DNA of 64,000 nucleotides, taken from positions 124,001-188,000 of the forward strand of contig CAZXCU010000010.1 in assembly GCA_964639245.1 (NCBI GenBank), read 5' to 3'. This DNA comes from SB15 sp964639245. GTDB taxonomy: Bacteria > Chloroflexota > Anaerolineae > Aggregatilineales > J027. Within the stretch, counting starts at the first letter, position 1. Each line of letters starts with the position of its first letter. Under the pieces are notes generated by a model. It ran no database searches and had not been told where the DNA came from. It was given only the letters and a program-made list of their open reading frames with translations. Below are positions 34,915 to 43,238 of this stretch, piece by piece. Made by a program: the position numbers and the translations under genes.

Positions 34915-35936
34915 TGCTTCGTGCGGAGAAGATTTCCAAGCAATTTGAGTCATCACCTGTATTAAAAAGTGTTTCCCTTGAAATTCCGCAGGGGGAAATC
35001 GTCTGCCTCTTGGGGCCAAGCGGGTGTGGCAAAACCACCCTACTGAGGATTATTGCTGGCCTTGAAACAATGGATTCAGGTGAAATTTTACTCAACGGTA
35101 AAGTGCTGAACCATGTACCGGCTCATCAGCGCGATTTTGGCCTCATGTTTCAAGATTTCGCGCTGTTTCCCCATTTGAATGTGGAAAAAAATGTCGCGTT
35201 TGGCTTGCAAATGCAAAAACTTTCGTCTTCCGCTATGCGACAACGGGTGGATGAAGTCTTGGCTTTGGTGGGTCTGTCCGATTTTAAGAAACGCCCTGTC
35301 TCAGAACTTTCCGGTGGGGAGCAGCAGCGCGTTGCTTTGGCGCGGAGTCTCGCCCCGCGTCCCCGCGTATTGATGCTGGATGAACCATTAGGGTCATTGG
35401 ATGCCGTTTTGCGTGAACGCTTGGCGATTGAACTGCGGGATATTTTAAAAACAGCCGACATGACCGCGATTTATGTGACGCATGACCGCCAAGAAGCCTT
35501 TGCCATCGCAGACCGTATCGCTGTGATGAACACGGGAAAAATTGAACAAGTTGCCCCACCCGAAAAAATTTACCTGTCTCCTGAAAGCGTTTTTGTGGCG
35601 CTTTTTTTAGGATTGGACAATCTGCTGAAAATAGAAAATCTCAGCAAAAATGGGGAGAAGTTTATTGCACAAACGGCACTTGGCGATTTCATGGTTGACC
35701 GTTCTGCTACTCATCTGTTGCTGCATCCGGCTTATGCTGAAATCGGAGAATTTTCGGATGGGATTCCCGTCAAGGTCGTGAAAAAGGTGTTTCAGGGCAG
35801 CCAGTATGAAGTGACCCTGCAACATCCAAGCGGTGTTTTGCTAAAGCTAGCTATACCAATAAGTACAGCAGAAAGTTTAGATTTAGCTGGGATGGTAGCA
35901 ATTCATTTTAGGAATAATGGGATGATTACTTTATAA
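34914..35936 (+). CDS. thiQ: ABC transporter ATP-binding protein of the thiamine importer
   Basis: 340 residues. Walker A GPSGCGKTTL (about 40-49), signature LSGGEQQRVALARSL (about 127-141), Walker B VLMLDEPLGSLD and H-loop YVTHDRQEA are intact. A C-terminal TOBE-like region makes it longer than enteric ThiQ (about 230 residues), more like PotA/FbpC, so the name rests on operon position. From about 35840 the base composition shifts to AT-rich and the last about 30 codons look like the adjoining R-M DNA, so the tail may be replaced. The last six bases overlap the converging methyltransferase gene. Confidence 0.88.
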   Translation: MLRAEKISKQFESSPVLKSVSLEIPQGEIVCLLGPSGCGKTTLLRIIAGLETMDSGEILLNGKVLNHVPAHQRDFGLMFQDFALFPHLNVEKNVAFGLQMQKLSSSAMRQRVDEVLALVGLSDFKKRPVSELSGGEQQRVALARSLAPRPRVLMLDEPLGSLDAVLRERLAIELRDILKTADMTAIYVTHDRQEAFAIADRIAVMNTGKIEQVAPPEKIYLSPESVFVALFLGLDNLLKIENLSKNGEKFIAQTALGDFMVDRSATHLLLHPAYAEIGEFSDGIPVKVVKKVFQGSQYEVTLQHPSGVLLKLAIPISTAESLDLAGMVAIHFRNNGMITL

Positions 35937-36875
35937 CAATTCAAGTTGAATGAAGGGGTCAATTTTAGTCATATTACGCTCCCTATTCTGATTTTGATAT
36001 TCAAGAATACTACGGGCAACAAATTCTGCTAATTTGACAGGAACAGCATTGCCTATCATTTGCTCTAAATCTGTTTTCGAACCTTCAAATATAAAATCGT
36101 GAGGGAAGGTTTGAAGATAGCTTCTTTCCACAGTAGTTAGGGGTCTTAAGGTTGATAAATTCTTAGTTGCATCATTGGGATGCTGTTTGTATGTAGAAGG
36201 GATAGGCCGATTAACACCTCTTACAGTTGGGCTTGGCTCATAAATACTAAAAATAGCACGGCGTTGATAACTTCTGGGATGGCGATAATAATATTCTATC
36301 CCTAAACTATTTCCTAAATAATCAAAAATAGTCATTGGTTCTTGAGCCATATTTTTCGAGTAATATGGCAAAAGCGCATTATCTTTACCCCCTATTTCTC
36401 CTACCAGAAAAAATCTTTTTCTATTTTGCGGTACACCACACAAACTAGCATTTAAGATTACTTCTGAAAGGCCATACCTACTTTCCTTAAATAATTCTTT
36501 AGCAATTTGGAGACTTTGGCTTTTTTGGATAAGGTCTACATTTTCCATGACAAACCAGTGAGGATGAACATGCGTAACAATTTGAGCAAAAGAAATTGTT
36601 AAATCTGCACGTCCTAAATTTTCATCTCTTTTGCCAGCACTAGAAAAGTCTTGGCAAGGAGGCCCACCAATAATCACATCTGGTCTATAATTAGCAAAAA
36701 AACTGTAATCCTGAATATTCTTTAAATCTATATTATGAATCGGGTGCTTGAAATTTTTGCGATATGTCTCAATCGCAGCTTGCCAATTGTCAAAGGCTGC
36801 GGCTACCTCAAAGCCAGCATTCTGAAAACCCAGACTTAAGCCTCCACATCCAGCGAATAAATCAATTGTTCGCAT
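35931..36875 (-). CDS. C5-cytosine DNA methyltransferase of a type II R-M system
   Basis: 314 residues. Motif I DLFAGCGGLSLGF, catalytic motif IV GGPPCQDFSSAGKR, motif VI FVMENVD, motif VIII QNRKRFFLVG and motif X EQMIGNAVPVKLAEFVARS are all present, so it is complete. The target-recognition region is short. It lies 9 bases after the restriction gene on the same strand. Neighbouring DNA is distinctly richer in A and T than the host genes, pointing to transfer. If the partner is HindVP-like, GRCGYC would be the protected sequence (inference). Confidence 0.95.
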   Translation of the reverse strand: MRTIDLFAGCGGLSLGFQNAGFEVAAAFDNWQAAIETYRKNFKHPIHNIDLKNIQDYSFFANYRPDVIIGGPPCQDFSSAGKRDENLGRADLTISFAQIVTHVHPHWFVMENVDLIQKSQSLQIAKELFKESRYGLSEVILNASLCGVPQNRKRFFLVGEIGGKDNALLPYYSKNMAQEPMTIFDYLGNSLGIEYYYRHPRSYQRRAIFSIYEPSPTVRGVNRPIPSTYKQHPNDATKNLSTLRPLTTVERSYLQTFPHDFIFEGSKTDLEQMIGNAVPVKLAEFVARSILEYQNQNRERNMTKIDPFIQLELL

Positions 36876-36884
36876 TGTATTTCT

Positions 36885-37949
36885 CTATTCAAACAATTCA
36901 GGTGTATTAAGTATAGCAGCATCTAGCCGTCGTTCTGGGCTAAGAAACAATTCGCCACCCCCTAAAATGATATTTTTTGTCTCATCGCGTTTTATTCTTG
37001 GCTTCAATAACTCAGGAGATACCATGAGCATATGTGTAACAATTCCATTGACCGCAAAGGCTTTGTCGTTTCGGGTATTAAATGACATTCCGTCAATAAT
37101 TTTGCGATGATCAATACGGCCTTCCAGTGTAAAATCATGAATCATTCTGGTAAGCCAAGCAATAGAGCGTGCGCCTCTTGAAACGGTATTTCTAATCAGG
37201 TTTGCTTCCCGAAAAAATAATCTAGTAAAGGCAAAGTTACTCCACACGAAAATATCAAAAGCGTCTGTATGTAACGTTAATTTTTTCCCCTCTGTTTTCC
37301 AAATAGGTTGCATTACTAAGGGATGTTGAAGATGCAAATTAGCCACCATAAATTCATCTAAGATTTGTGCCATTCGTGGTATTAACGGCGAAACTTCGGC
37401 TATATCTGTCCAATCTGAAATGGTAGGTAATTCATGAAGGAGTGTAGAAAGTTGAGAAGGACTAGCCCTAAAGCTAGAAACAATACTTAAAGCTAAGTAA
37501 ACAATCGTATCTGGTCTTACTACGATTTCACAACCATAATTTGACTCAGGTAAATGAAAAGTCGAATTATCAGGAATGGCAGTGAGCTTAATTTCTAACC
37601 CGCTTTTACATATTCCTGTCTGTTCATCTATTACTACTAAATCTGCACGCGGGAGATTATTCACTACTAAAGGTTGAAGTGGTACGAAGTCACTCTCAAA
37701 AGAATAATAAGTGTTAGAGTTTGAGGGAGAGATACCAAAAATGTATTCAACAGATAAATAACTTGTTGTCAGTTTGTTCTTTTTATTAAGGGTAAAATAA
37801 ACAGGAGCTACATTTTTAGATTCCATATAACAGGCAAGTGCTGTAGGAAAAGCATTATTGAAAATGTTTTTGCCCCAGCTTTGTGGATTTCTAAAATCTC
37901 GGTTTGATTTAATTAAACCAAAAAGGCTTGGCTGTTGAGAGGGTAGCAT
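36885..37949 (-). CDS. Type II restriction endonuclease, HindVP-like
   Basis: 354 residues from ATG 37949; the longer open frame to 38099 crosses tRNA-Val and is excluded. The N-terminus matches the HindVP family pattern: PSLFGLIKSNRDF, QSWGKNIFNNAFPTALACYM and PVYFTLN; a PD-(D/E)xK-like LEIKLTAIPD sits at about 148-157. HindVP and HgiDI cleave GRCGYC; whether this protein does is inference. There is no strong ribosome-binding site. It begins 29 bases after the tRNA-Val 3' end, with no terminator between. Confidence 0.8.
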   Translation of the reverse strand: MLPSQQPSLFGLIKSNRDFRNPQSWGKNIFNNAFPTALACYMESKNVAPVYFTLNKKNKLTTSYLSVEYIFGISPSNSNTYYSFESDFVPLQPLVVNNLPRADLVVIDEQTGICKSGLEIKLTAIPDNSTFHLPESNYGCEIVVRPDTIVYLALSIVSSFRASPSQLSTLLHELPTISDWTDIAEVSPLIPRMAQILDEFMVANLHLQHPLVMQPIWKTEGKKLTLHTDAFDIFVWSNFAFTRLFFREANLIRNTVSRGARSIAWLTRMIHDFTLEGRIDHRKIIDGMSFNTRNDKAFAVNGIVTHMLMVSPELLKPRIKRDETKNIILGGGELFLSPERRLDAAILNTPELFE

Positions 37950-37978
37950 AAGTGGGATTTTTTGTGAAATTATTAAAA

Positions 37979-38052
37979 TGGGACTGACAGGACTCGAACC
38001 TGTGACCTTTCGGATGTGAACCGAACGCTCTAACCAACTGAGCCACAATCCC
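37979..38052 (-). tRNA. tRNA-Val (anticodon CAC)
   Basis: 74 bases. Acceptor GGGATTG/CAGTCCC, D arm GCTC...GAGC, anticodon arm TTCGG-TTCACAT-CCGAA giving CAC, T arm CACAG-GTTCGAG-CTGT-type, discriminator A. CCA is not encoded. It reads GUG. It marks the edge of the R-M unit. Confidence 0.93.
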
Positions 38053-38070
38053 GTTTTGAAGGTGAAAAAC

Positions 38071-38099
38071 ATTTTAACAGGCAGGCGCGTGGCTGACAA
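38071..38099 (-). promoter_or_regulatory. Promoter of tRNA-Val
   Basis: Minus strand: TTGTCA (38094-38099), 17-base spacer, TAAAAT (38071-38076) preceded by TGT, so also an extended -10. The tRNA 5' end is 18 bases from the -10. With no terminator after the tRNA it may also drive the restriction gene. Confidence 0.7.
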
Positions 38100-38101
38100 G
38101 A

Positions 38102-38500
38102 CTAAATCTCGCCACCGCGTTCCTCTTTTTCAATGTAATCCATATACACCAGCACCGCTACCCACACACCTTTAATCGGTCTATGAAACAGGGTGGCAAC
38201 CAAGAATGTCGCAGGAATCCCGGCAATCATGATGACGGCTAAAGGAATTTCGGTCACGACCAGCAGGAGAAGGGCAACCAAAACAGTGAGGGTACTGGTC
38301 GCCACCACATTGATATAGGCTGCACCCGTAAAATCACCCACCATGCGCTCAAAAGGAATGGCACAGTGGGGGCATTGGTCATGGAGAGCGTACACACCGC
38401 GAAAAATCCTCGCCTTGCCACAATTCGGGCATACACCAAAAAAACCGCGTAGGCCCATTAACACGGGATTGGTGGTTAAAAATATCGGTGAATCAGCCAT
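38102..38500 (-). CDS. DUF983 zinc-ribbon membrane protein
   Basis: 132 residues. Two CxxC pairs (CPNCGKARIFRGVY at about 24-37 and CPHC at about 43-46) make the DUF983 zinc ribbon, followed by two membrane helices (about 62-86 and 88-112). Function unknown in the family; some members sit near cytochrome oxidase genes, but none is nearby here. It overlaps the HAD gene by 25 bases. Confidence 0.85.
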   Translation of the reverse strand: MADSPIFLTTNPVLMGLRGFFGVCPNCGKARIFRGVYALHDQCPHCAIPFERMVGDFTGAAYINVVATSTLTVLVALLLLVVTEIPLAVIMIAGIPATFLVATLFHRPIKGVWVAVLVYMDYIEKEERGGEI

Positions 38501-39249
38501 GCAACTCCATCCTCATCAATACTGGGAGCAACGGTTTCGGTCACTGCCAGAAGTTCTGGCACGGCATTTCCCATTGCTACCCCCAACCCTAATGCCTGAA
38601 ATAAGGCCACATCATTTTCACCATCCCCTACCCCGATCACCGTGGCAGGGTCAAGCTGGTGATATTCGCACCACCACAACGCCCCCGTGCCTTTGCCGAT
38701 GCCCGGCGCAACTCCATCGGCAAAAAATCCACCGCGTCCATGTCGTCCGCGTTGCTTGCAGAGGGAGACATCGGTACGGCTTTCAACTTCTTTCCAGCCA
38801 TCCTCGTCTAAATGCCCGATGTAAAATGCCGGAACGTTCCAATCGGACAATTGACTTAAGGGTTGGACGTGCAAGCCCCGTCGGAATCTTTCGTCCTCTA
38901 CCGCCAACGCATTCCCGTACAAATCATCTTTTTTGAGGACAATCATTCCTCCGAGTGACTCAATCTGGCGCACCACCTCCTGCATAATTTCCGCAGGAAT
39001 CAGCGACTCCCGCAAGACGTTTCCGTCAGAATCCACCAGTTGAGCGCCCGCGCACACCACATGCACCCCCTTGAGTCCCTGTGCGTGAACATAGGGATGA
39101 ATGAACGAATAGGCACGTCCGGTACAAAATCCAAACGGAATGCCCTTATCTTTCAGCAAATAGAGGGCATGGCTTACCTTGTCCGAAATGGTATTGTGGA
39201 GCGAACTCACAGTTCCGTCGTAATCACTCAGCAATCCACGATATTGCAT
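38476..39249 (-). CDS. HAD-superfamily phosphatase (Cof-like)
   Basis: 257 residues. Motif I SDYDGTV with nucleophile Asp9, motif II FCTGRAYSF, and motif IV GVGDGENDVALFQ are intact; the C2B-type cap lies between. Cof-like enzymes dephosphorylate sugar phosphates, pyridoxal phosphate or FMN. It ends inside the DUF983 gene and starts at the stop of the nuclease lipoprotein gene. Confidence 0.9.
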   Translation of the reverse strand: MQYRGLLSDYDGTVSSLHNTISDKVSHALYLLKDKGIPFGFCTGRAYSFIHPYVHAQGLKGVHVVCAGAQLVDSDGNVLRESLIPAEIMQEVVRQIESLGGMIVLKKDDLYGNALAVEDERFRRGLHVQPLSQLSDWNVPAFYIGHLDEDGWKEVESRTDVSLCKQRGRHGRGGFFADGVAPGIGKGTGALWWCEYHQLDPATVIGVGDGENDVALFQALGLGVAMGNAVPELLAVTETVAPSIDEDGVAWLIHRYF

Positions 39250-40113
39250 CTAATTCCCCACCACTACTTGTCTTGCAACCAGCAATCCTTGCGGGTCATT
39301 GATATACACTGTGTCGCCAGAATTGTTCCATACGGGCGATTGGGAACACCAATACACTCTTGAAGGCGGTGTATCGACCCCACAACCACTAAAAATCGTA
39401 ACGCGCTCGTTTGGCTGTAAGATGATATCGCCAAATGTATAGACATTACGGCTGTCATCGCTCACGGTGAAGCCAGCAATCTCAAGGGGAGCGCTACTCG
39501 CATTATAAATCCGTACATATTCCTCGTTGATCCGTTCATCATCCGGGCCGGGTGGGTCATATTGCACAAAATCAATGGCTAAACTAGCCTGCCCTGCCTG
39601 CCAGATGCCTTTCCCTTCCGCAATCGCTTTTTCAACCGCCTGCGCGAAATACACTTCATATTTCACATTGGGGGGAAGGGAAAAATCATTGGCATAACCA
39701 GCGCGGACAATTTCATAATTCGCTAGCTTATCACCGACCCAGAGATAGGCCAGTGTGCGGTCATATTGGTCGGTTTCTTCGACATCATATTCAATTCCCA
39801 CCGTCTGACCTTCGAGCAAGGACTGTGTAAAATTACTGGCATCATCATAATAAGGTTGGTCACGTTCAGGCGTGTTAATGCCTATCAATCGAATGCGTGT
39901 CCCGTCCTCTAAATCCACCGTATCTCCGTCAATCACCTCGTCTACTCTCGATTCAGGGAGGTTAGCAGGGCGGACTGGCACATTTTCCACTGCCACAAAA
40001 TCTCCCCCAGTGGAATTGTTATTCGTATCATCCGAAGAATCGCTACCTTCTTCAGTACATGCGGCTGTGACCAGAATCAGCACCAAAACATAGATTAAAA
40101 AGCGTACTTTCAC
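39250..40113 (-). CDS. Nuclease lipoprotein: thermonuclease (SNase) domain plus lamin-tail domain
   Basis: 287 residues. A type II signal with lipobox LVTAAC (Cys19) predicts a membrane-anchored lipoprotein; an acidic, Asn/Ser linker follows. Residues about 55-165 are a staphylococcal-nuclease domain with DEVIDGDTVDLEDGTRIRLIGINTPE and YDRTLAYLWVGD. Residues about 175-285 look like a lamin-tail domain (EEYVRIYNASSAPLEIAGFTVSD). It would be a calcium-dependent DNase/RNase held outside the cell, for nucleotide scavenging or defence. Confidence 0.88.
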   Translation of the reverse strand: MKVRFLIYVLVLILVTAACTEEGSDSSDDTNNNSTGGDFVAVENVPVRPANLPESRVDEVIDGDTVDLEDGTRIRLIGINTPERDQPYYDDASNFTQSLLEGQTVGIEYDVEETDQYDRTLAYLWVGDKLANYEIVRAGYANDFSLPPNVKYEVYFAQAVEKAIAEGKGIWQAGQASLAIDFVQYDPPGPDDERINEEYVRIYNASSAPLEIAGFTVSDDSRNVYTFGDIILQPNERVTIFSGCGVDTPPSRVYWCSQSPVWNNSGDTVYINDPQGLLVARQVVVGN

Positions 40114-40146
40114 AGGGCATTCTCCAAACTATTCCTCTAGTCTACA

Positions 40147-40155
40147 TGCTACAAT
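40147..40155 (+). promoter_or_regulatory. Extended -10 element ahead of the phosphoesterase gene
   Basis: TGCTACAAT, with TG one base before TACAAT (40150-40155). It is 31 bases before the ATG at 40186, which has AAAGGA 6 bases upstream. Confidence 0.45.
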
Positions 40156-40185
40156 CTGATTTGTGCATTGGCTAAAGGATTTTTC

Positions 40186-40959
40186 ATGCTCAGGTTTATT
40201 CACATCTCAGATACCCACATCGGGCCTACCCCCGATTTTACGCTGCATGGACGGAATACGCTGAACCACACCCGTGCCTTAGTCCAGCATTTGAACGAAG
40301 CGCTACCTTTTGTGCCAGATTTTGTGCTGCATACAGGCGATGTCACCAATTATTTTGAAGATGAGGCGGCACAATTGGCGGTTGAAACCTTGGGTATGCT
40401 TAAATATCCTGTTTATTACGCGGTTGGCAATCACGATGACCCGAATGTGATGCGGCGGTTCTATTTCAATCAAGCGCCGAGCAGTGAACCCCTTTATTAC
40501 GATTTTATCCTGCAAGATTTTCATTTTCTGGTGCTGGATTCGCGTGGCAAACCCGACCCGCAAGGCTACCTCAGCGAAGCACAATTACACTGGTTCACGG
40601 AAAAAGCACAAAATTCGCCTGCTCGTTCGCTGGTGGTGGTGGTACATCATTTGCCTTTGCAAACAGGCAACCTCTGGTACGATAGGGACATGCGAATCAT
40701 GAATGAACAGGCGTTTTTTGCTGCGCTAAAGCCCTTCCAATTCCGTATACGTGGGGTCTTTTTCGGGCATATCCACCGTCCTTACACAGGCTATCGGGAG
40801 GGGATTTTATTCAGCGCTGCGCCTTCTGCTGCTTTTCAATTTTATGCGTGGCCAGAGATGGAACGCTCGCAACTGGATAACAGCGTTGGCGGGGGATATG
40901 CCGTCGTGACGCTAACCCACGAGCAAACCACCGTGGCGCATCATTTTTTATCGAAGTGA
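40186..40959 (+). CDS. Calcineurin-like metallophosphoesterase (CpdA-like)
   Basis: 257 residues from ATG 40186. The five metal-binding blocks are clear: HISDTHIG, LHTGDVTN, VGNHDDPNV, VVVHHLPL and FGHIHRPYTG. The size and HISDTH start resemble CpdA cAMP phosphodiesterases, although the substrate is not proven. It heads a run of three plus-strand genes with 10 bases and then a four-base overlap between neighbours. Confidence 0.88.
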   Translation: MLRFIHISDTHIGPTPDFTLHGRNTLNHTRALVQHLNEALPFVPDFVLHTGDVTNYFEDEAAQLAVETLGMLKYPVYYAVGNHDDPNVMRRFYFNQAPSSEPLYYDFILQDFHFLVLDSRGKPDPQGYLSEAQLHWFTEKAQNSPARSLVVVVHHLPLQTGNLWYDRDMRIMNEQAFFAALKPFQFRIRGVFFGHIHRPYTGYREGILFSAAPSAAFQFYAWPEMERSQLDNSVGGGYAVVTLTHEQTTVAHHFLSK

Positions 40960-40969
40960 GAAAGTTTAT

Positions 40970-41764
40970 ATGGGTGTAGATTACAGTATCGGGTACGGTT
41001 GCGTCCCCAAAGAAAATTTCACCACCAACGGCATCATTCAGCGCTTAAAGGCAGGTGAACGGGCTTTTTCGATCATCCAATTTTACCGCCAGAACAATGA
41101 CCAGCGAGCCGTTGAACATATGGGCGGGGAAATTACCCTCAGCAGCGTGGATGGCGAATCCGAGACGCAGACGGTTTTAGTGACCGATTTGCAGGCCGAA
41201 CGCGCCGAACTTGACCCGTTTGCTCATTTTTGCGAAGGCTGTCCGGCAAACCAAGCCAAACGACCCTTTGGCTGCATCGGACGGATTAATTATCCAATTT
41301 CGCCACAGGTAGAATTATGGATGTTGTATCGCCTACCGGGTGAAGATGAACCCCTACCCTTTTTACTGCTGTCTAAAGCGGAGGAAATGGGCTTAACTGG
41401 CGCAACCGCCCGCCACTTTCGCAACCAAAGCGGGGTCATTTTCGGGACTCCCGAAACGCTGGGACGCGAATTCCCTGAAATGAAAATCACCACCGACCAG
41501 CTTTTTGAACTCATGTTTTTGCTCGGTCATATTCAGCCCAAACGGGCGGTCATGATTCTGATGTACATGGGTGCGATTCGGCGCGATATGGAAGCCAATG
41601 AACTGATGGCGATGACCCCCGCCCCACCCGATGCGGCGGAACGTTATCCCCTGTTGATTGAACACTCGCCGGACGATGATTATTCCATCCGGGATTTTAA
41701 ACATTTCCTACGGGCCTTGTATGCTGCATGGCTGTTGGATAGAGAACTCATTTTGGATGTGTGA
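40970..41764 (+). CDS. Uncharacterised protein with a conserved-looking Cys cluster
   Basis: 264 residues, soluble, no signal peptide. Cys11, Cys88, Cys91 and Cys102 (CEGCPANQAKRPFGC) could bind a metal or disulfide pair. The N-terminus MGVDYSIGYGC is also striking. The rest mixes beta strands and helices; the C-terminal half has LTGATARHFRNQSGVIFGTPETLGREFPE and FKHFLRALYAAWLLDRE. I recognise no family. It lies between the phosphoesterase and the glycosidase-like gene and is probably co-transcribed with them. Confidence 0.6.
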   Translation: MGVDYSIGYGCVPKENFTTNGIIQRLKAGERAFSIIQFYRQNNDQRAVEHMGGEITLSSVDGESETQTVLVTDLQAERAELDPFAHFCEGCPANQAKRPFGCIGRINYPISPQVELWMLYRLPGEDEPLPFLLLSKAEEMGLTGATARHFRNQSGVIFGTPETLGREFPEMKITTDQLFELMFLLGHIQPKRAVMILMYMGAIRRDMEANELMAMTPAPPDAAERYPLLIEHSPDDDYSIRDFKHFLRALYAAWLLDRELILDV

Positions 41765-41766
41765 GC

Positions 41767-43200
41767 ATGGCCTTTACCAAACTTGCCCCCCATATACTGG
41801 TTGAACCACCGATAGACGAAACCCGCGAAGTCCTTTCGCGCTGGCAGCCTCCGGTCATCAAATCGTTGGGGGACATGGGCTATTTGCCCTTGGTGGCGGA
41901 TGTTGTGCCAGAGGCCAAACTCATTCAACGTTTTTATTGGAGTCATACGGCGGGCGATCCGGGCGGTTTTGATACTTGGTTTGCGACCTACCGCGAAAAT
42001 ACTTTAGAAACGTGGTTGGGCATGTTTCACGGCGCGTTTGCCAGTCAACAAGGCAACGGACGAATGTATGTGGAGTCGTTTAATGAAGTGGGTATGGGGG
42101 AAGCCTATCTGCGTTTTGAGGCTGACCGTGTAAATACCCTCTATAACCGCTATGGCCTGCGTTCCTGTGTGATTAACGCAGCAGTCGGCACAACATCGGC
42201 CTTTGATTGGCAAATCGCGCAAAATGTCGGTTTGCTAGATGCCATCCGTAATACGGGCAGCATCATCGGTCTTCATGCCTACGCCGGTTTGTTTATGAGT
42301 TTGTGGCATGGCAGACAGAATCTGGGCAATCTCGCCAACGAAAATCGCCTCTATGACGACCCGCGTAATCTGATTTTTCGGCCTATTATTTCCTATGAAG
42401 ACCCGGACGGCTTGGAGTCATGGTTGGCGTTTCGCTGTCGCCGTGACCATGAAGACCTTCGCAGTTTGGGGTTTGGCGATTTAAAAATGGTCATCACCGA
42501 ATTTGGATTGGATAACGCGGGCATCGAAACCTACCGCCACTATACCAACAATGAATCGCGGGGTGGATTCCGTTCCTGGATTAACGATTGGCAGCGCTTG
42601 GGGTTTTTGGAAGGCACAACCCCTGAAGATTTTTATGTGGATCAACTCTTGTGGGCTGACCAGCAGTTGCAAGCCTATCCTTTTATCGAAGCTGCCACCA
42701 TTTTTACCTACCATTCCGATCCTATCACCCGCAAATGGTATGATTATGATATTCGTGGCCCGGTGATGGAAACCCTGTTTCGGCGCTGGTTTGGCGGGGA
42801 TATTGCGACAGTCCCCACCCAGGAGCCGGATATTCAAATCACGCCGAGTCCAACCATTCCACCCGGCCCCGGCCCCATTCACAGTACCCCCGAATTTCAT
42901 TTTATGGTGCTGGGTTCGCCACAAATCAACCAGTGGTTTTATGAAACCGAAGCCGCCCGCCGCTACTGGGAAACTTTTTTGCCGAGTGTCATGATGGATT
43001 ACGAAGTCATTCACTTTTTACCGAATCAAACATCACTTATGGTGACGCTCATTACCACGCCTGATATGCGTCCTGCGATTGAGGACAGCATTTTGCAGCG
43101 TTGGCAATATGTCGGTATAGATGTGGTTGAAGTGAACAGCGCAATGCAGCTTGCCGAGATTTTAGCCTCACGGGTCGCTGCCAATCGCCGTTTCGGATAA
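41767..43200 (+). CDS. Glycoside-hydrolase-like TIM-barrel protein with C-terminal domain
   Basis: 477 residues from ATG 41767; a GTG at 41761 with a GTGA overlap is possible. The order VESFNEVGMGE (E107) then VITEFGLD (E245) matches the acid/base (after Asn) and nucleophile of clan GH-A barrels. No signal peptide is seen, so it is cytoplasmic or exported some other way. A Pro-rich linker (about 355-375) leads to a C-terminal domain (about 378-477) with no known match. No sugar specificity can be named. Confidence 0.65.
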   Translation: MAFTKLAPHILVEPPIDETREVLSRWQPPVIKSLGDMGYLPLVADVVPEAKLIQRFYWSHTAGDPGGFDTWFATYRENTLETWLGMFHGAFASQQGNGRMYVESFNEVGMGEAYLRFEADRVNTLYNRYGLRSCVINAAVGTTSAFDWQIAQNVGLLDAIRNTGSIIGLHAYAGLFMSLWHGRQNLGNLANENRLYDDPRNLIFRPIISYEDPDGLESWLAFRCRRDHEDLRSLGFGDLKMVITEFGLDNAGIETYRHYTNNESRGGFRSWINDWQRLGFLEGTTPEDFYVDQLLWADQQLQAYPFIEAATIFTYHSDPITRKWYDYDIRGPVMETLFRRWFGGDIATVPTQEPDIQITPSPTIPPGPGPIHSTPEFHFMVLGSPQINQWFYETEAARRYWETFLPSVMMDYEVIHFLPNQTSLMVTLITTPDMRPAIEDSILQRWQYVGIDVVEVNSAMQLAEILASRVAANRRFG

Positions 43201-43201
43201 C

Positions 43202-43231
43202 AAAAGAGGCTTAAAAAATTAAGCCCCTTTG
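43202..43231. terminator. Bidirectional terminator between converging genes
   Basis: Stem GGCTTAA/TTAAGCC (43208-43225) with loop AAAA, extended by wobble pairs, and CTTT after it; the minus strand reads CTCTTTTG after the same stem. It sits between the glycosidase-like and HNH genes. Confidence 0.65.
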
Positions 43232-43238
43232 TTGGAAA

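Noticed and set aside
35931..38052. Integrative element with att sites at tRNA-Val
   Set aside because: No integrase and no repeat of the tRNA 3' end was found near 35.8-36 kb; only composition supports transfer.
37950..38099. N-terminal extension of the restriction enzyme
   Set aside because: It reads through tRNA-Val and its promoter; the family N-terminus begins just after ATG 37949.
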